Shown here piece after piece: positions 1-8,305 of a DNA stretch of 64,000 nt. The notes beneath the pieces were generated by a model. The model worked only from the letters and a program-made list of their open reading frames with translations, ran no database searches and was not told the DNA's origin. Numbering within the stretch: the stretch's first letter is position 1; each line of letters opens with the position of its first letter. This DNA comes from Neorhizobium sp. NCHU2750 (GTDB lineage Bacteria; Pseudomonadota; Alphaproteobacteria; Rhizobiales; Rhizobiaceae). The translations under genes and the position numbers were made by a program. The stretch is taken from contig NZ_CP030827.1 in assembly GCF_003597675.1 (NCBI RefSeq), forward strand, positions 1,302,001 through 1,366,000, given 5' to 3'.

Positions 1-2
1 AA

Positions 3-779
3 CCAGGGACGTTGTCCGTTGCCATCACTGGTGACATGCCAGGCCTTGTGGTGAAAGATGGAAGACTGGTGGGATATGATGGTGAAATCCTTCAGATTGC
101 GGCCGAACATCTTGGCCTGAAAATCAAGCCCGTCCCGATGGAATGGTCTGGCGCAATCGCCGCCGTGCAGACCGGCCGCGTTGATATTATCGGCGGCAAT
201 GTCGCCTGGACCGAGCAGCGGGCCAAAACGCTCTCCCTGACGGATCCAACCGGCTACTTCCAAAACGGCATCACGAGCAGGGCTGCAGATGGTTTCGAGA
301 CACTCGCTGCGCTCGAAAATCGAAAGGTCGGGTCCATCACGGGTTTCTCGTTCCTCCCCGAGCTTCGGCGCGTCAAGGGGCTAAAACTATCCCTCTATGA
401 CAGCTCGGATGCAGCCATCCGCGATATCCTGGCTGGCCGTATCGATGCTGTCGTGGGTGATCCACCGGTCATCGACTATGCCATATCGATGAATCCGGAC
501 TGGAAGCTCGTCAACAAACCCTTTTCCGACAACAATCCCGACTTTCCGCTTCTAACCGGTAGCGGCCGTCAATATGTCTTTGGACTCAGTCACCAAAATC
601 AAGCTCTTGCCAACGACCTTAGTGCGCAAATTCGTCAGCAGTGGGAAAATTGCGGCCTGCGATCAATCGGCGAGAAATACGGCAATGTCAGTCCCGCCAA
701 TTATAGGCCATCCATCAGTAATTTCAGGGCCGGCGTGGACCGTCCGTCCAATTGGTTACCGCCAGCGTGTACCAGATAG
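3..779 (+). CDS. ABC transporter periplasmic substrate-binding protein (family 3, amino-acid type), 5' end outside window
   Basis: The reading frame is open from the left edge, so the start codon and any signal peptide lie upstream of the window. The visible 258 residues look like the family 3 (SBP_bac_3) solute-binding fold: an early G-Y-D-G-E-I segment, an E/R-A-like motif (TEQRAKTLSLTDP), a second-lobe hinge near GSITGFSF, and a D-A-V-V-G-D-P segment before the last helix. Proteins of this type bind polar amino acids or opine-like solutes in the periplasm and deliver them to two membrane subunits, which fits the two permease genes downstream. The last ~30 residues (after KYGNVSPANYRP) look non-conserved. 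The ligand cannot be read from the sequence; the coupled kinase genes hint at a non-amino-acid substrate, which is inference. Confidence 0.8.
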   Translation, partial: PGTLSVAITGDMPGLVVKDGRLVGYDGEILQIAAEHLGLKIKPVPMEWSGAIAAVQTGRVDIIGGNVAWTEQRAKTLSLTDPTGYFQNGITSRAADGFETLAALENRKVGSITGFSFLPELRRVKGLKLSLYDSSDAAIRDILAGRIDAVVGDPPVIDYAISMNPDWKLVNKPFSDNNPDFPLLTGSGRQYVFGLSHQNQALANDLSAQIRQQWENCGLRSIGEKYGNVSPANYRPSISNFRAGVDRPSNWLPPACTR

Positions 780-1050
780 CCACAGACCCTCAGCACCTGC
801 CTATCCTGTTTTACTCAGCAACGGCAATCTGCAGGCGGTAGGCCCGCCTGCAGGACACCAAGAAGAATGCAACAAAAAGCTTGCGGATGTCTATGGCCCT
901 TAAGGCGTGATTGATAGGCGCGCTTGTCTGAAAGCACGCAATCCGCAGGCTCTCGATCCACTCGAACTCGATCCAGAGCGGAGCCATCGACGCGCAATGC
1001 TGTCTTCCCGTTTGGGCGCCCTGCCATTCAATCGTCAAGGAAGCCATTCT

Positions 1051-1701
1051 ATGAACATTGATCTCGCAGCAAGGGTCGCCGTCGCCTTCGCTGATGGGGT
1101 GAGCGTAACGATCAAAGTCACGATCGGTTCGCTCGCTCTTGCCCTTAGCCTTGCGCTTCTTCTGTCGGCCTTGCGCTATCTCCGGCCCGGCCTGTGTGTC
1201 ACAGTCATCGTCTCAACCTATGTCGAGTTGCTTCGCAACGTTCCCAGCCTGACCATTCTTTTCCTTTGCTACTTCGGTCTCGCGGCATTGGGCATCCGGC
1301 TCGCGCCAACGGTCGCTGCCATTCTCGGGCTCGGGCTTGTGGGAGCGGCAATTTGCATCGACATCCTGACCAACGGGTTCCACTCGGTGCTTCGCGGCCA
1401 GGCGGAAGCCGCTGCCGCACTCGGGCTTTCGAAAGTCCAAGCGTTCGTGCTCATTATTCTCCCTCAGGCCTTGCGCCTGTCCCTGGCGCCGCTTGGCAAT
1501 TACGCAGTGTCGCTTGTTAAGGACACGTCGCTTGTGGCCGCTATTGCCGCCCCGGAAGTGATGTTCCAGGCCCGACAGATCGTCAATGAAACCTTCGCGG
1601 CACCGTTCGTTTATCTTAGTGCTGCAGTCGTGTATCTCGTTTTGACGCTATCGCTCGGCCAACTGATCGTCCTTATCGAACGGAGGTTGGCATATCCATG
1701 A
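1051..1701 (+). CDS. Amino-acid-type ABC transporter permease, first subunit
   Basis: This 216-residue inner-membrane permease belongs to the His/Glu/Gln (HisM/GlnP) class: several hydrophobic spans, an N-terminal VSVTIKVTIGSLALALSL span, the ELLRNVPSLTILFL stretch typical of the family, and the cytoplasmic EAA loop (QAEAAAALGLSKVQAF...LPQALR) that contacts the ATPase. ATG 1051 is chosen because CAAGGAAG lies just upstream and the length then matches the family; the frame is open further upstream to 907, but that part has no family resemblance. It overlaps the next permease by 4 bp (ATGA), so the two are translationally coupled and probably form a heterodimeric channel. There is a 271-bp gap after the binding-protein gene, unusually long for such an operon. 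Confidence 0.85.
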   Translation: MNIDLAARVAVAFADGVSVTIKVTIGSLALALSLALLLSALRYLRPGLCVTVIVSTYVELLRNVPSLTILFLCYFGLAALGIRLAPTVAAILGLGLVGAAICIDILTNGFHSVLRGQAEAAAALGLSKVQAFVLIILPQALRLSLAPLGNYAVSLVKDTSLVAAIAAPEVMFQARQIVNETFAAPFVYLSAAVVYLVLTLSLGQLIVLIERRLAYP

Positions 1702-2462
1702 TCGACTTCCTCTCGCCAATCTTTGAAAATTACGCCGATTGGGTGCCGCGCCTGACAAGCGCTGCACGGTTGACCATTTTTGTAACGCTCGTTGCCTACA
1801 CGCTCGCCTTTTTGGGCGGGCTGGCAATCCAATTCGCCCGCTTCAGCCGACTTACCCTCCTGGCGATCTCCGCCAAGATCTACATCGTCGTTATCCGCGG
1901 GTTGCCAATCCTGGTGATCCTCTACCTGATCTATTTCGCGTTGCCGCAAGCTGGTATCACCTTGGATGCGCTGACCGCCGGCACACTCGGCCTTGGCCTT
2001 GTCTATGCGGCCTATCTCGCGGAGATATTTCGCGCCGGTTTTGCCGCTATTCCGGCAGGCCAAAGAGAGGCCGCCCTTGCTCTCGGGCTCACCTCTTTCC
2101 AGGCGTTTCGTCTTGTCTTGATGCCGCAGGTTCTCCGCCTCGTGCTTGTCCCTCTGCTCGTGAGTCTCATCTCACTGCTGAAGGATAGTTCAATCTGCGC
2201 CCTAATCGCCATTCCTGAACTGACCCTGACATCCCGCGCTATCATGTCGGAGAGCTTCCTGCCGTTGCAGGTCTTTGCATTCACCGCGCTAATCTATTTC
2301 TGTATTGCCTTTCCCGCATCCCGCGCAGTGGGCATGATCGCACAGCGTTTGCGCACGCCAAAAATTCGCTCATCACATAAGCGGAGCGCCCTCATCACCT
2401 CATCATACATCCGTACTGACGTGTCGTCTTCGAGTGACGTACCGCGCAATCAAGAGGATTAA
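1698..2462 (+). CDS. Amino-acid-type ABC transporter permease, second subunit
   Basis: This 254-residue membrane permease is homologous in layout to its upstream partner: an RLTSAARLTIFVTLVAYTLAF first span, a VVIRGLPILVILYLIYF segment, and an EAA loop (GQREAALALGLTSFQAFRLVLMPQVLR). The start ATG overlaps the preceding stop by 4 bp. The final ~35 residues after the last span are hydrophilic and longer than usual, running almost to the dhaK-like start 2 bp after the stop. Upstream permease, this gene and the two kinase genes are thus effectively one transcriptional block. No ATP-binding subunit is encoded in the visible part of this block; it is either upstream of the window or shared. Confidence 0.85.
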   Translation: MIDFLSPIFENYADWVPRLTSAARLTIFVTLVAYTLAFLGGLAIQFARFSRLTLLAISAKIYIVVIRGLPILVILYLIYFALPQAGITLDALTAGTLGLGLVYAAYLAEIFRAGFAAIPAGQREAALALGLTSFQAFRLVLMPQVLRLVLVPLLVSLISLLKDSSICALIAIPELTLTSRAIMSESFLPLQVFAFTALIYFCIAFPASRAVGMIAQRLRTPKIRSSHKRSALITSSYIRTDVSSSSDVPRNQED

Positions 2463-2463
2463 A

Positions 2464-3456
2464 ATGTATAAATTCATCAATTCGGCTGATACCTATGTCG
2501 ATGATATGCTTGCAGGTTATGTGCGCGCCCATCCTGAGGTGGTGCGAGCTGGCCGACAAGGCAGGACGCTTGTCCGTCGTGCCGGGATGCGGCCGGGCCG
2601 GGTTGGACTTGCGACCGGAGGAGGCGCCGGCCATCTGCCGCTGTTTCTCGGATATATTGGCCCTGGCTTCGTCGACACCTGCGCCGTCGGAAATGTTTTT
2701 GAAGGGCCAGCGCTTGGTGCGTGCATTGATGCGGTGAAAATGGCCGATGCGGGCGCAGGCGTGCTGATTCTGTTTGGAAACTACGGTGGCGACCGCATGA
2801 ACTTTGAGATGGCGCGTAAAGCGGTTCGATCTGACCTGATAGAGACTGTCCTGGTCAACGACGATATTGCCAGTGCCGACACTTCTGAAAGGCAAAAGCG
2901 CCGCGGGGTTGCAGGCATCATATTCGCCTACAAAACGGCCGGGGCAATGGCCGAGGCTGGAGCACCACTTGGTGACGTTGCCGACATGGCGCGGCTCACT
3001 GTGTCAAGAACCCGCACAATCGGTGTCGGCCTTAAGGGCTGCCGTCTGCCAAGCTCGACCGCCCCGGTGTTCGAATTACCCGATGGTTATATCGAAATGG
3101 GCATTGGTATCCATGGCGAACGCGGCATTCGGCAAACGCAACTTGCCGGCGTCGACGCCGTGATCGACGAGATGCTCTCGGCCCTGTTGCAAGATGTACC
3201 GGCCGCATCAACCGGACGTGTCGCACTCTTGATCAATGGTTTGGGGGCGACCCCACTCGAAGAGCAATATATCGCCTTCAGACGGGCCGCTGAAATCCTC
3301 GAGATGGAAGGCTTCGAGGTTGTTATGCCCCTTGTCGGCTCCTATGTCACGGCGTTGGAAATGGCCGGCCTTTCGATCAGCCTGTGCTTTCTCGATAACG
3401 AGGTCGAACCATGGCTCGCTGCAAAAGCTTCATGCCCATTTTGGAAAGTCGCGTGA
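2464..3456 (+). CDS. dhaK: Dihydroxyacetone kinase, substrate-binding subunit (DhaK-like)
   Basis: DhaK subunits bind short ketoses such as dihydroxyacetone by a hemiaminal bond to a histidine. The 330-residue product has the family hallmarks: TGGGAGHLP near residues 51-59, GNVFEGP near 76-82, FGNYGGDRMNFEMA near 104-117 and GIGIHGERG near 214-222, where His217 corresponds to the covalent substrate His218 of E. coli DhaK. ATG 2464 has a GAGG ribosome site; an in-frame ATG at 2434 is less likely. The stop overlaps the dhaL start by 1 bp (TGATG). No PTS-type DhaM is nearby, so an ATP-dependent reaction with DhaL is more likely. The sugar could also be a tetrose such as erythrulose, since rhizobial relatives act on several short ketoses; the sequence does not decide this. 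Confidence 0.85.
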   Translation: MYKFINSADTYVDDMLAGYVRAHPEVVRAGRQGRTLVRRAGMRPGRVGLATGGGAGHLPLFLGYIGPGFVDTCAVGNVFEGPALGACIDAVKMADAGAGVLILFGNYGGDRMNFEMARKAVRSDLIETVLVNDDIASADTSERQKRRGVAGIIFAYKTAGAMAEAGAPLGDVADMARLTVSRTRTIGVGLKGCRLPSSTAPVFELPDGYIEMGIGIHGERGIRQTQLAGVDAVIDEMLSALLQDVPAASTGRVALLINGLGATPLEEQYIAFRRAAEILEMEGFEVVMPLVGSYVTALEMAGLSISLCFLDNEVEPWLAAKASCPFWKVA

Positions 3457-4079
3457 TGACCATTCACAGCGAGACAATCATTGCCACTGCAGATATTCAA
3501 GCTTTCATTCATCAACTCGCAATCTCGTCGATAGAGATCGAGGATGAGGTTAATGCCGCAGACAGAGCGCTCGGCGATGGGGATACCGGCACTATGCTGG
3601 TCCGCTTTTTTCGTGCTCTCGATGGTCCACATGACGATAACGGATCGGTAGCGAACCTTTTTTACGCCTACGCGATTGCTGCCGGTGAGACGACGGGATC
3701 CAGCCTTGGTACCCTTCTATGTGGAGCGCTAATGGCGATGTCACAGATATTGCAGCCTCGTGAAACGCGTCTCCCTTTGTCCGCCATTTCCGGATTGGCC
3801 GCAGTGGCGACGCATGCCCTGCTGGAGCTCGGTGGAGCACGGTTGGGCGATAAGACGATTGCTGATACGCTGGATGCTATCGCAACAGCAACCAAAGCTG
3901 AGGCCGATAAAGAGGCGATCAAGAAAGCCATTGTCTTGGCGACGAGACAGGCCCTAGACGACTTTTCCGGAAAGCCATGCAGGATCGGGCGTGCCCGAAT
4001 GTGGTCTCAAGACAGCAAATGGCTTGCCGACCCAGGTATGTTTGCCGCCGCGGAACTATGTGCGCGGACACTGACATAA
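3456..4079 (+). CDS. dhaL: Dihydroxyacetone kinase, nucleotide-binding subunit (DhaL-like)
   Basis: DhaL carries the ADP/ATP and Mg ions that phosphorylate the ketose held by DhaK. The 207-residue product shows the metal-coordinating aspartates in NAADRALGDGDTG (Asp36, Asp41 and Asp43, matching Asp30/35/37 of E. coli DhaL) and a GSSLGTLLCGALMAMSQ helix equivalent to the nucleotide-binding G-x-S-G region. A later DTLDAIATATKAEADK helix also fits the family. ATG 3456 overlaps the dhaK stop; an in-frame ATG at 3411 inside dhaK is rejected because the extra residues are unlike any DhaL. It is the last recognisable gene of the transport-kinase block. Confidence 0.83.
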   Translation: MTIHSETIIATADIQAFIHQLAISSIEIEDEVNAADRALGDGDTGTMLVRFFRALDGPHDDNGSVANLFYAYAIAAGETTGSSLGTLLCGALMAMSQILQPRETRLPLSAISGLAAVATHALLELGGARLGDKTIADTLDAIATATKAEADKEAIKKAIVLATRQALDDFSGKPCRIGRARMWSQDSKWLADPGMFAAAELCARTLT

Positions 4080-4219
4080 GCTGATGCAGGCGTCGCCTGC
4101 TGAGATCTCGCCTCGTGACTGCAGAGAGGCTTGTTATGCCGTGACCTTTGATCAAAACCCGCCGCGGCTGGGTCTTCCTAGACCCAAAATCGACAATATT
4201 TGCAGGCTCATCACCTATT

Positions 4220-4372
4220 ATGAAAATTCAGACTTTCATCATTGTGCTGGAAATCAGCCTGCTTTTGTGGGGAGCGGGCTTTTGGGGCGCGAGAGATCTG
4301 TACCGTGCAGCTCAAGAGCGGGATGTGCTGCCAAACCTTCATCTCCGATCCCATATCGATGAAGTGCTGTGA
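4220..4372 (+). CDS. Possible small membrane protein, 50 aa
   Basis: A short frame with an N-terminal hydrophobic segment (IQTFIIVLEISLLLWGAGFW, residues 3-22) followed by a charged tail (ARDLYRAAQERD). The layout is that of single-span rhizobial small proteins, but there is no strong ribosome site and no recognised family. It stands alone between dhaL and a long non-coding stretch. It may be chance. Confidence 0.25.
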   Translation: MKIQTFIIVLEISLLLWGAGFWGARDLYRAAQERDVLPNLHLRSHIDEVL

Positions 4373-4718
4373 TCATCAAATTGTGTCCTTTGGCGAGATC
4401 GCCCCTGCAAAGAGCCGGGCCGTTTCGTTTCGTCGCTAGAACGCTCAGCGGTCAGGCTCGACAGTAAAAATTGGATGACGAGACCGGCAACTGCGTCGGT
4501 ACGTCTGTCGAGCCGAGCTCGGGTCAGGAGGGCGTTGCCAATCCAAAATGATCACACCGTCCTCCTATCTATGCGGCCCCTTATCCACAGCGTCCTTGTG
4601 CCAGTTTATAGCCGTTTCTCATTTCATGACAGAAAGCTGCACCGCCGATTGTTAAATCCTTTACCCTATTTGTTGGTTGCGTCTTAACCATTGATCGCGC
4701 TTGGCGCAGTCTGCCGTC
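4373..4718 (+). other. Non-coding gap
   Basis: About 350 bases without a credible gene. Short frames here lack ribosome sites and family features. No clear terminator or repeat seen. Confidence 0.5.
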
Positions 4719-4811
4719 ATGACAAGGCGATTTCGAAATTATCTATTGATTCTAGCGGTTTCTATGGTGCTGTGGGCAGCTATCATTGGCGCTTTCCTGT
4801 GGCTTTTTTGA
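4719..4811 (+). CDS. Possible 30-residue hydrophobic peptide
   Basis: ATG followed by MTRRFRNYLLILAVSMVLWA, a glycine-containing hydrophobic run and a TGA stop. A basic head plus one membrane-length segment (residues 8-30) is the pattern of single-span micropeptides. It is too short for ordinary gene calling, no convincing Shine-Dalgarno sequence precedes it, and no family is recognised, so it is listed as a candidate only. Confidence 0.28.
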   Translation: MTRRFRNYLLILAVSMVLWAAIIGAFLWLF

Positions 4812-4955
4812 TATAAAGCATGAGTTGAAGACCCTCTCTTTTGAGGGCGAATGGCCAGCAGCGCTCAATGAGAAGGGTTGAGACATGTGTAAGCCTTGCG
4901 CAACCTTGGTCTGCGACAGGTGAAGCGTTTCTTGGCCGTCGAAGCGGAGCCGGGT

Positions 4956-5240
4956 ATGGGGGATCGTAAGCGCTGGACTGTGGATCTCTCGGTTGTGGAT
5001 CCAACCTGGGCCAATTGGGAGGCCCCTGTTATTTTGAGACGCGGCACGCTCCGTCAGGAGATTATCGAAAATCCCGCTGAAGCGCTGGCCTTCTTACATC
5101 ATTGCTGGCCCTCGATCCGAACTGTGCAAGCGGAGGAGGCCATCAGGCTTTGCTCGCAGGTTCTACGAAGACGGGTGCCGACGGAAAGCGCGCGATTGGC
5201 CTTTGTCGCCGCCGTCGCCGAAGCTAAGATTTTGCAGTGA
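4956..5240 (+). CDS. DUF982 family protein
   Basis: A 94-residue protein with the DUF982 pattern seen in many rhizobial small proteins: W-x-x-PV (WEAPVILRRGTLRQEI), the EALAFLHHCWP segment, a helix with a conserved cysteine (EEAIRLCSQVLRR) and a C-terminal S-A-R-L-A-F-V-A-A-V-A-E-A helix. The function of the family is unknown. ATG 4956 gives the normal family length; the frame is open up to a TTG at 4896, but the added residues are not family-like. It is an isolated gene flanked by non-coding DNA, as is usual for DUF982 members, which tend to lie in accessory or plasmid-like regions of rhizobial genomes. Confidence 0.75.
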   Translation: MGDRKRWTVDLSVVDPTWANWEAPVILRRGTLRQEIIENPAEALAFLHHCWPSIRTVQAEEAIRLCSQVLRRRVPTESARLAFVAAVAEAKILQ

Positions 5241-5696
5241 CACGGTCAGCGTCTACGAGCACTTGTTCCCGGTCGATAAGGCCGAATGCCCCCTGATTGC
5301 GACAAAGTAAACTGACCATTGTCGATTGATGATGGCATAAAGGGAGTACTGCTTGGTCGCTGAGCTGTTTCAAGGCTCCCGTTGGATAACGCGGCCCATC
5401 ACGACCCCGGCCGTCATGCTAACAAGGATGAACGCCTTCTTCTCTCAGTATGTCTAAATAATGTACAAAAATAATAAATATCATAAAATATATGTCGTAT
5501 GGAGATTTTGTATGTTAAGTTGTAATTTTATAATATGTAAAATATTGACATTATAAATGTATTGGTTTGTATATTTTTTTTGAATATTGTATGCGTGTGT
5601 TTCGTTTGTTGTTGTTTGAATTGTGGATTCTGTCGCTGACCGCGTTTCGGATGTGAAGCCTGCACGCGCTATTTTATGCCTTAAACAGAAAGACTA
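5241..5696 (+). other. Non-coding gap with a very AT-rich stretch
   Basis: No gene is visible. Positions about 5450-5600 are strikingly AT-rich (runs such as AATAATAAATATCATAAAAT), in contrast with the GC-rich surroundings. It lies just upstream of the VanZ-like gene and could contain its promoter, or be a silenced/H-NS-like-bound or foreign segment. Confidence 0.6.
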
Positions 5697-6095
5697 ATGT
5701 CCTGTAGGATGGTGGTGGTGATTGAACGCCGGTACTTAAGTAGGGTCTACATACTGACGTTCTGGCTCATTCTGCTTGTTATCATCTTTTCAACAGCCTC
5801 TCCAATCGCCTTGCGCCCACCGGTGATGATAACCGTTAATCTGGATCGTGGACTGGCATTCGCTGGCCTATCAATGTTTGCCATGCTTGCTTATCCCAAA
5901 CGCGTCGCCACAACTCTCTTTGCTTCAATTGCTCTGCCTTCTGTGATCGAAGCCAGTCAGTTTCTCTCAGCCACGCGTCACCCACACCTTCTTGATGTCT
6001 ATGTGAAGTCAATCGGGGCAGCCTTGGGATGTCTTTTTGCCTATGTGGTGCTGGCAATTTCCAAGCAGATATCGTTGCGTGGCGCAAAGCCGTAG
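5697..6095 (+). CDS. VanZ-like family membrane protein
   Basis: A 132-residue protein with about four hydrophobic spans: YILTFWLILLVIIFSTASPI, a DRGLAFAGLSMFAMLAYP span, ATTLFASIALPSVIEASQF and the C-terminal AALGCLFAYVVLAISK. The central D-R-G-LAF segment, the E-A-S-Q-F motif and the following H-x-x-x-x-D-V-Y-V-K-x-x-G-A-A-x-G pattern are those of VanZ-like proteins (family hallmark: E-x-x-Q near a D-x-x-x-N/x-x-x-G). Function is poorly known; rhizobial relatives often sit near polysaccharide or accessory genes. ATG 5697 or ATG 5709 could be the start. It is preceded by the AT-rich stretch. Confidence 0.65.
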   Translation: MSCRMVVVIERRYLSRVYILTFWLILLVIIFSTASPIALRPPVMITVNLDRGLAFAGLSMFAMLAYPKRVATTLFASIALPSVIEASQFLSATRHPHLLDVYVKSIGAALGCLFAYVVLAISKQISLRGAKP

Positions 6096-6336
6096 CCACT
6101 ATCTAAAGGTAGCGGTCGACCCACTATTTGTTGTGCTCGGAGGCGAATCCGAAGGCGAAATCGAGGGGGCAGCTTTTGTTCTTATGATAGGCCGGTGCCG
6201 ATATCGGGCCCCATAAATGGGCTCCCATATAATCAGGCGCTTGATTTAAGATCTGCCAATAATGGTTGCGATCGAAATGGGGGCGTAGTTAGGGCTGTCA
6301 GGCATTCTTCACCAGTCGACTTCCTCGTGTCGAAAT

Positions 6337-6579
6337 TCACTCCACTCCGCCTCCGACAGATGCAAAGGATGCGCACGCGGGAACTGCAAAGATGCCTGCA
6401 GTCAAACTGACCAGCGTGGCATCGGCGTTGATATCCCTGATTAGCGAAAACGTATAAGAACCACTCGTGAACGCACTCAGGATGATCGTGTCGAGAAAGA
6501 AGATAACCAGAGCCAGCCGACAAAAGAACGCGACGTTGCTCAGTCGGCGCAATTTTACCGCAAAGGCGAGCAGTTTCAA
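6337..6579 (-). CDS. Possible small membrane protein coupled to the KTSC gene
   Basis: An 80-codon frame whose TTG start overlaps the stop of the KTSC gene (TTGA), the classic geometry of translational coupling. The product would have a short basic head and two hydrophobic segments (about residues 15-37 and 55-73). No family is recognised and the C-terminal part is compositionally unremarkable. The overlap with a genuine small gene is the best argument that it is real; the non-ATG start and the absence of a recognised family argue against it. Confidence 0.35.
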   Translation of the reverse strand: MKLLAFAVKLRRLSNVAFFCRLALVIFFLDTIILSAFTSGSYTFSLIRDINADATLVSLTAGIFAVPACASFASVGGGVE

Positions 6580-6776
6580 TGTCTTGGGTATTGAGTCCTG
6601 ATATGGTTGATGTAGTAAGTGCCAGGAGAGCGTGCTAGGATCAGACCATCAACCGTGGATTTCGGGACCTCAGAAAACATCCTTTTGCTTCCGTCAATTA
6701 AGGAAATACGCAGCATGCGACGCTGCTCGTTATATTCCACGGTCTCGATTAGTTGAGATTTGAGCCTGACCAGCAT
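6576..6776 (-). CDS. KTSC domain protein
   Basis: A 66-residue protein that is essentially one KTSC domain (named after a domain found beside lysyl-tRNA synthetases and in stand-alone form). Visible family positions: S-x-x-I-x-x-V-E-Y-N (in LKSQLIETVEYNEQRRML), the IDGSKRMFSEVP strand, and the C-terminal L-x-x-A-x-S-P-G-T-Y-Y-x-N-x-I-R-x-x-Y-P signature. KTSC domains are thought to act in nucleic-acid or RNA-linked contexts, but no reaction is established. The upstream region to 6849 is free, so it probably has its own promoter; the downstream frame starts inside its stop codon. Confidence 0.7.
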   Translation of the reverse strand: MLVRLKSQLIETVEYNEQRRMLRISLIDGSKRMFSEVPKSTVDGLILARSPGTYYINHIRTQYPRH

Positions 6777-7547
6777 TTAGATATCCCACCATCCAGAACT
6801 GACGAAGTTGACAATGCATGTTAGTCCAATCTAATTCAATTTATAAGTTTGTCTCGGTTGGAAAAAATATTAACAATCGCCCTTTGGAATACCTATGGGG
6901 TCACTACAGTGACCCGCCAGACAGCAGAATATCAGGCCTCTTGGCCTGTTTGGAGGCGTTCAGGGTGGCTAATACCTGCGGTGTTCAGGCCTAGAGTGAA
7001 CTGTCGCGCCGGTCGGATGGCTGGCTCATCGATTGATCGTTTTTCCGGCCGAACATGAATATCTGAATGCGGCCGGCTGCTATCCGGTCTGACGTTGGTA
7101 AGCTCTATTGGCCGACTGCTACGAGCGGCTGTATTGCCTGCTGTTGAAGCTGTGAACAGAGTAAACATGCATAAATTGCCATACATATTACGTTTGAAAC
7201 CTGTAAATCCGGTCGGTTGTCAACTTTGATGAATTTTCTCGAACGTCGGGTCGGATGTGCCGCTGGCACTGCATCACCGAATTTGTTCCAAACGCGATCA
7301 TTGCAGGGCATGCGGTTGAGGCACACATCACGCGTTTGCTGCCATCATTGACTTAGTTGCGAGCGTCGATTGCTTGGCCTGGAAGAATACATTGTATGAG
7401 GACGCCATCTTCTATGTGTTAAGGTCTCGGTCGAGCTGAAATGGCGACGCTGATGGCCGAAAGATATACGTCCTAGTGGTTGATGTGGTATTGTAGTAAT
7501 TTATTCGCGATGATACGTTGGCATTTCATCAACGTTGCGTGAGCCTT
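6777..7547 (+). other. Non-coding gap
   Basis: About 770 bases in which neither strand has a frame with family resemblance, a good ribosome site and a plausible length. No repeat or terminator stands out. Confidence 0.5.
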
Positions 7548-7760
7548 ATGAAACATTACTGCGGTTTATTCCGTATTCCTTGCGCTCTTCTTCGGATGTT
7601 GGCGATATCGATCGCTGTTGGAGCAATTTCGTTTCTATATGGACATAGTATCTTAAGCAGCGTTTTGATGTCCGCGGCTTCGCTCGCTCTTATGCAAGTT
7701 GGCTATTTCGGCGCAGTTGTCGTTATGGTTCTGAGAGAAAGGAAGCGCGAGCGCAATTAG
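7548..7760 (+). CDS. SyrA/ExoX-like small inner-membrane protein (exopolysaccharide production regulator family)
   Basis: A 70-residue protein with two hydrophobic segments: an LRMLAISIAVGAISFLYG span and an SSVLMSAASLALMQVGYFGA span running into a V-V-x-V-L-R-E-R-K-R-E-R-N basic tail. The L-x-Q-x-G-Y-F-x-A motif followed by a hydrophobic run and arginine-rich tail is what rhizobial SyrA/exopolysaccharide-repressor small proteins look like. Those proteins sit in the inner membrane and alter succinoglycan output post-transcriptionally. ATG 7548 is preferred; a TTG at 7518 is in frame. No exo genes are in view, so the gene is an orphan here. Assignment is by pattern only. Confidence 0.55.
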   Translation: MKHYCGLFRIPCALLRMLAISIAVGAISFLYGHSILSSVLMSAASLALMQVGYFGAVVVMVLRERKRERN

Positions 7761-8305
7761 CAACGCAATCGGCCCAACAAGCCAAAAGAGGCTCGGGACG
7801 ATCGTACCGTTGATCGCTCCGTATCCCGCTGTATCACTATGTGCCTTGCGCGGGAAGGGGATGTCCTGGAACGAGAGGACATGAGCGAACTCTCTTAATG
7901 GCCCTATCGCATGCGCATCTTGGGCCAGCGGACGATCTGCGTCGGCTCAGGCAAGGGACAAGCCGATCCGGAGTGGGCCTCTATGACTTTTCGTTCTCGT
8001 TAGCCATCTATGCCGTAGGCGACAGGCAGTCGCACTGCGGTGCTCGGGTACGATATCCTCACAGCCTGCGTCTTCCACGACCAAGTTTTGCCGGGGAATT
8101 ACCCCCTAACCGGCACTGGGATGAATGGCGGTCGTGGGATTCTATCCGTTCAATCCCAAAGGGCGTATCGCCATTCCGGTAATGTCCTCTCATTCGGGGC
8201 CCAATATACGTGGAGAATGGGATACCTCGCTGGAAGTCCTCGCGGCGACCATAAGCTCTGAATTCTCAGGCGCAGTGTTGCGCCTGAGATCGTATTCGTG
8301 GTCCA
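7761..8305 (+). other. Non-coding gap
   Basis: About 545 bases between convergent genes; no credible gene, RNA gene or strong terminator seen. Confidence 0.45.
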
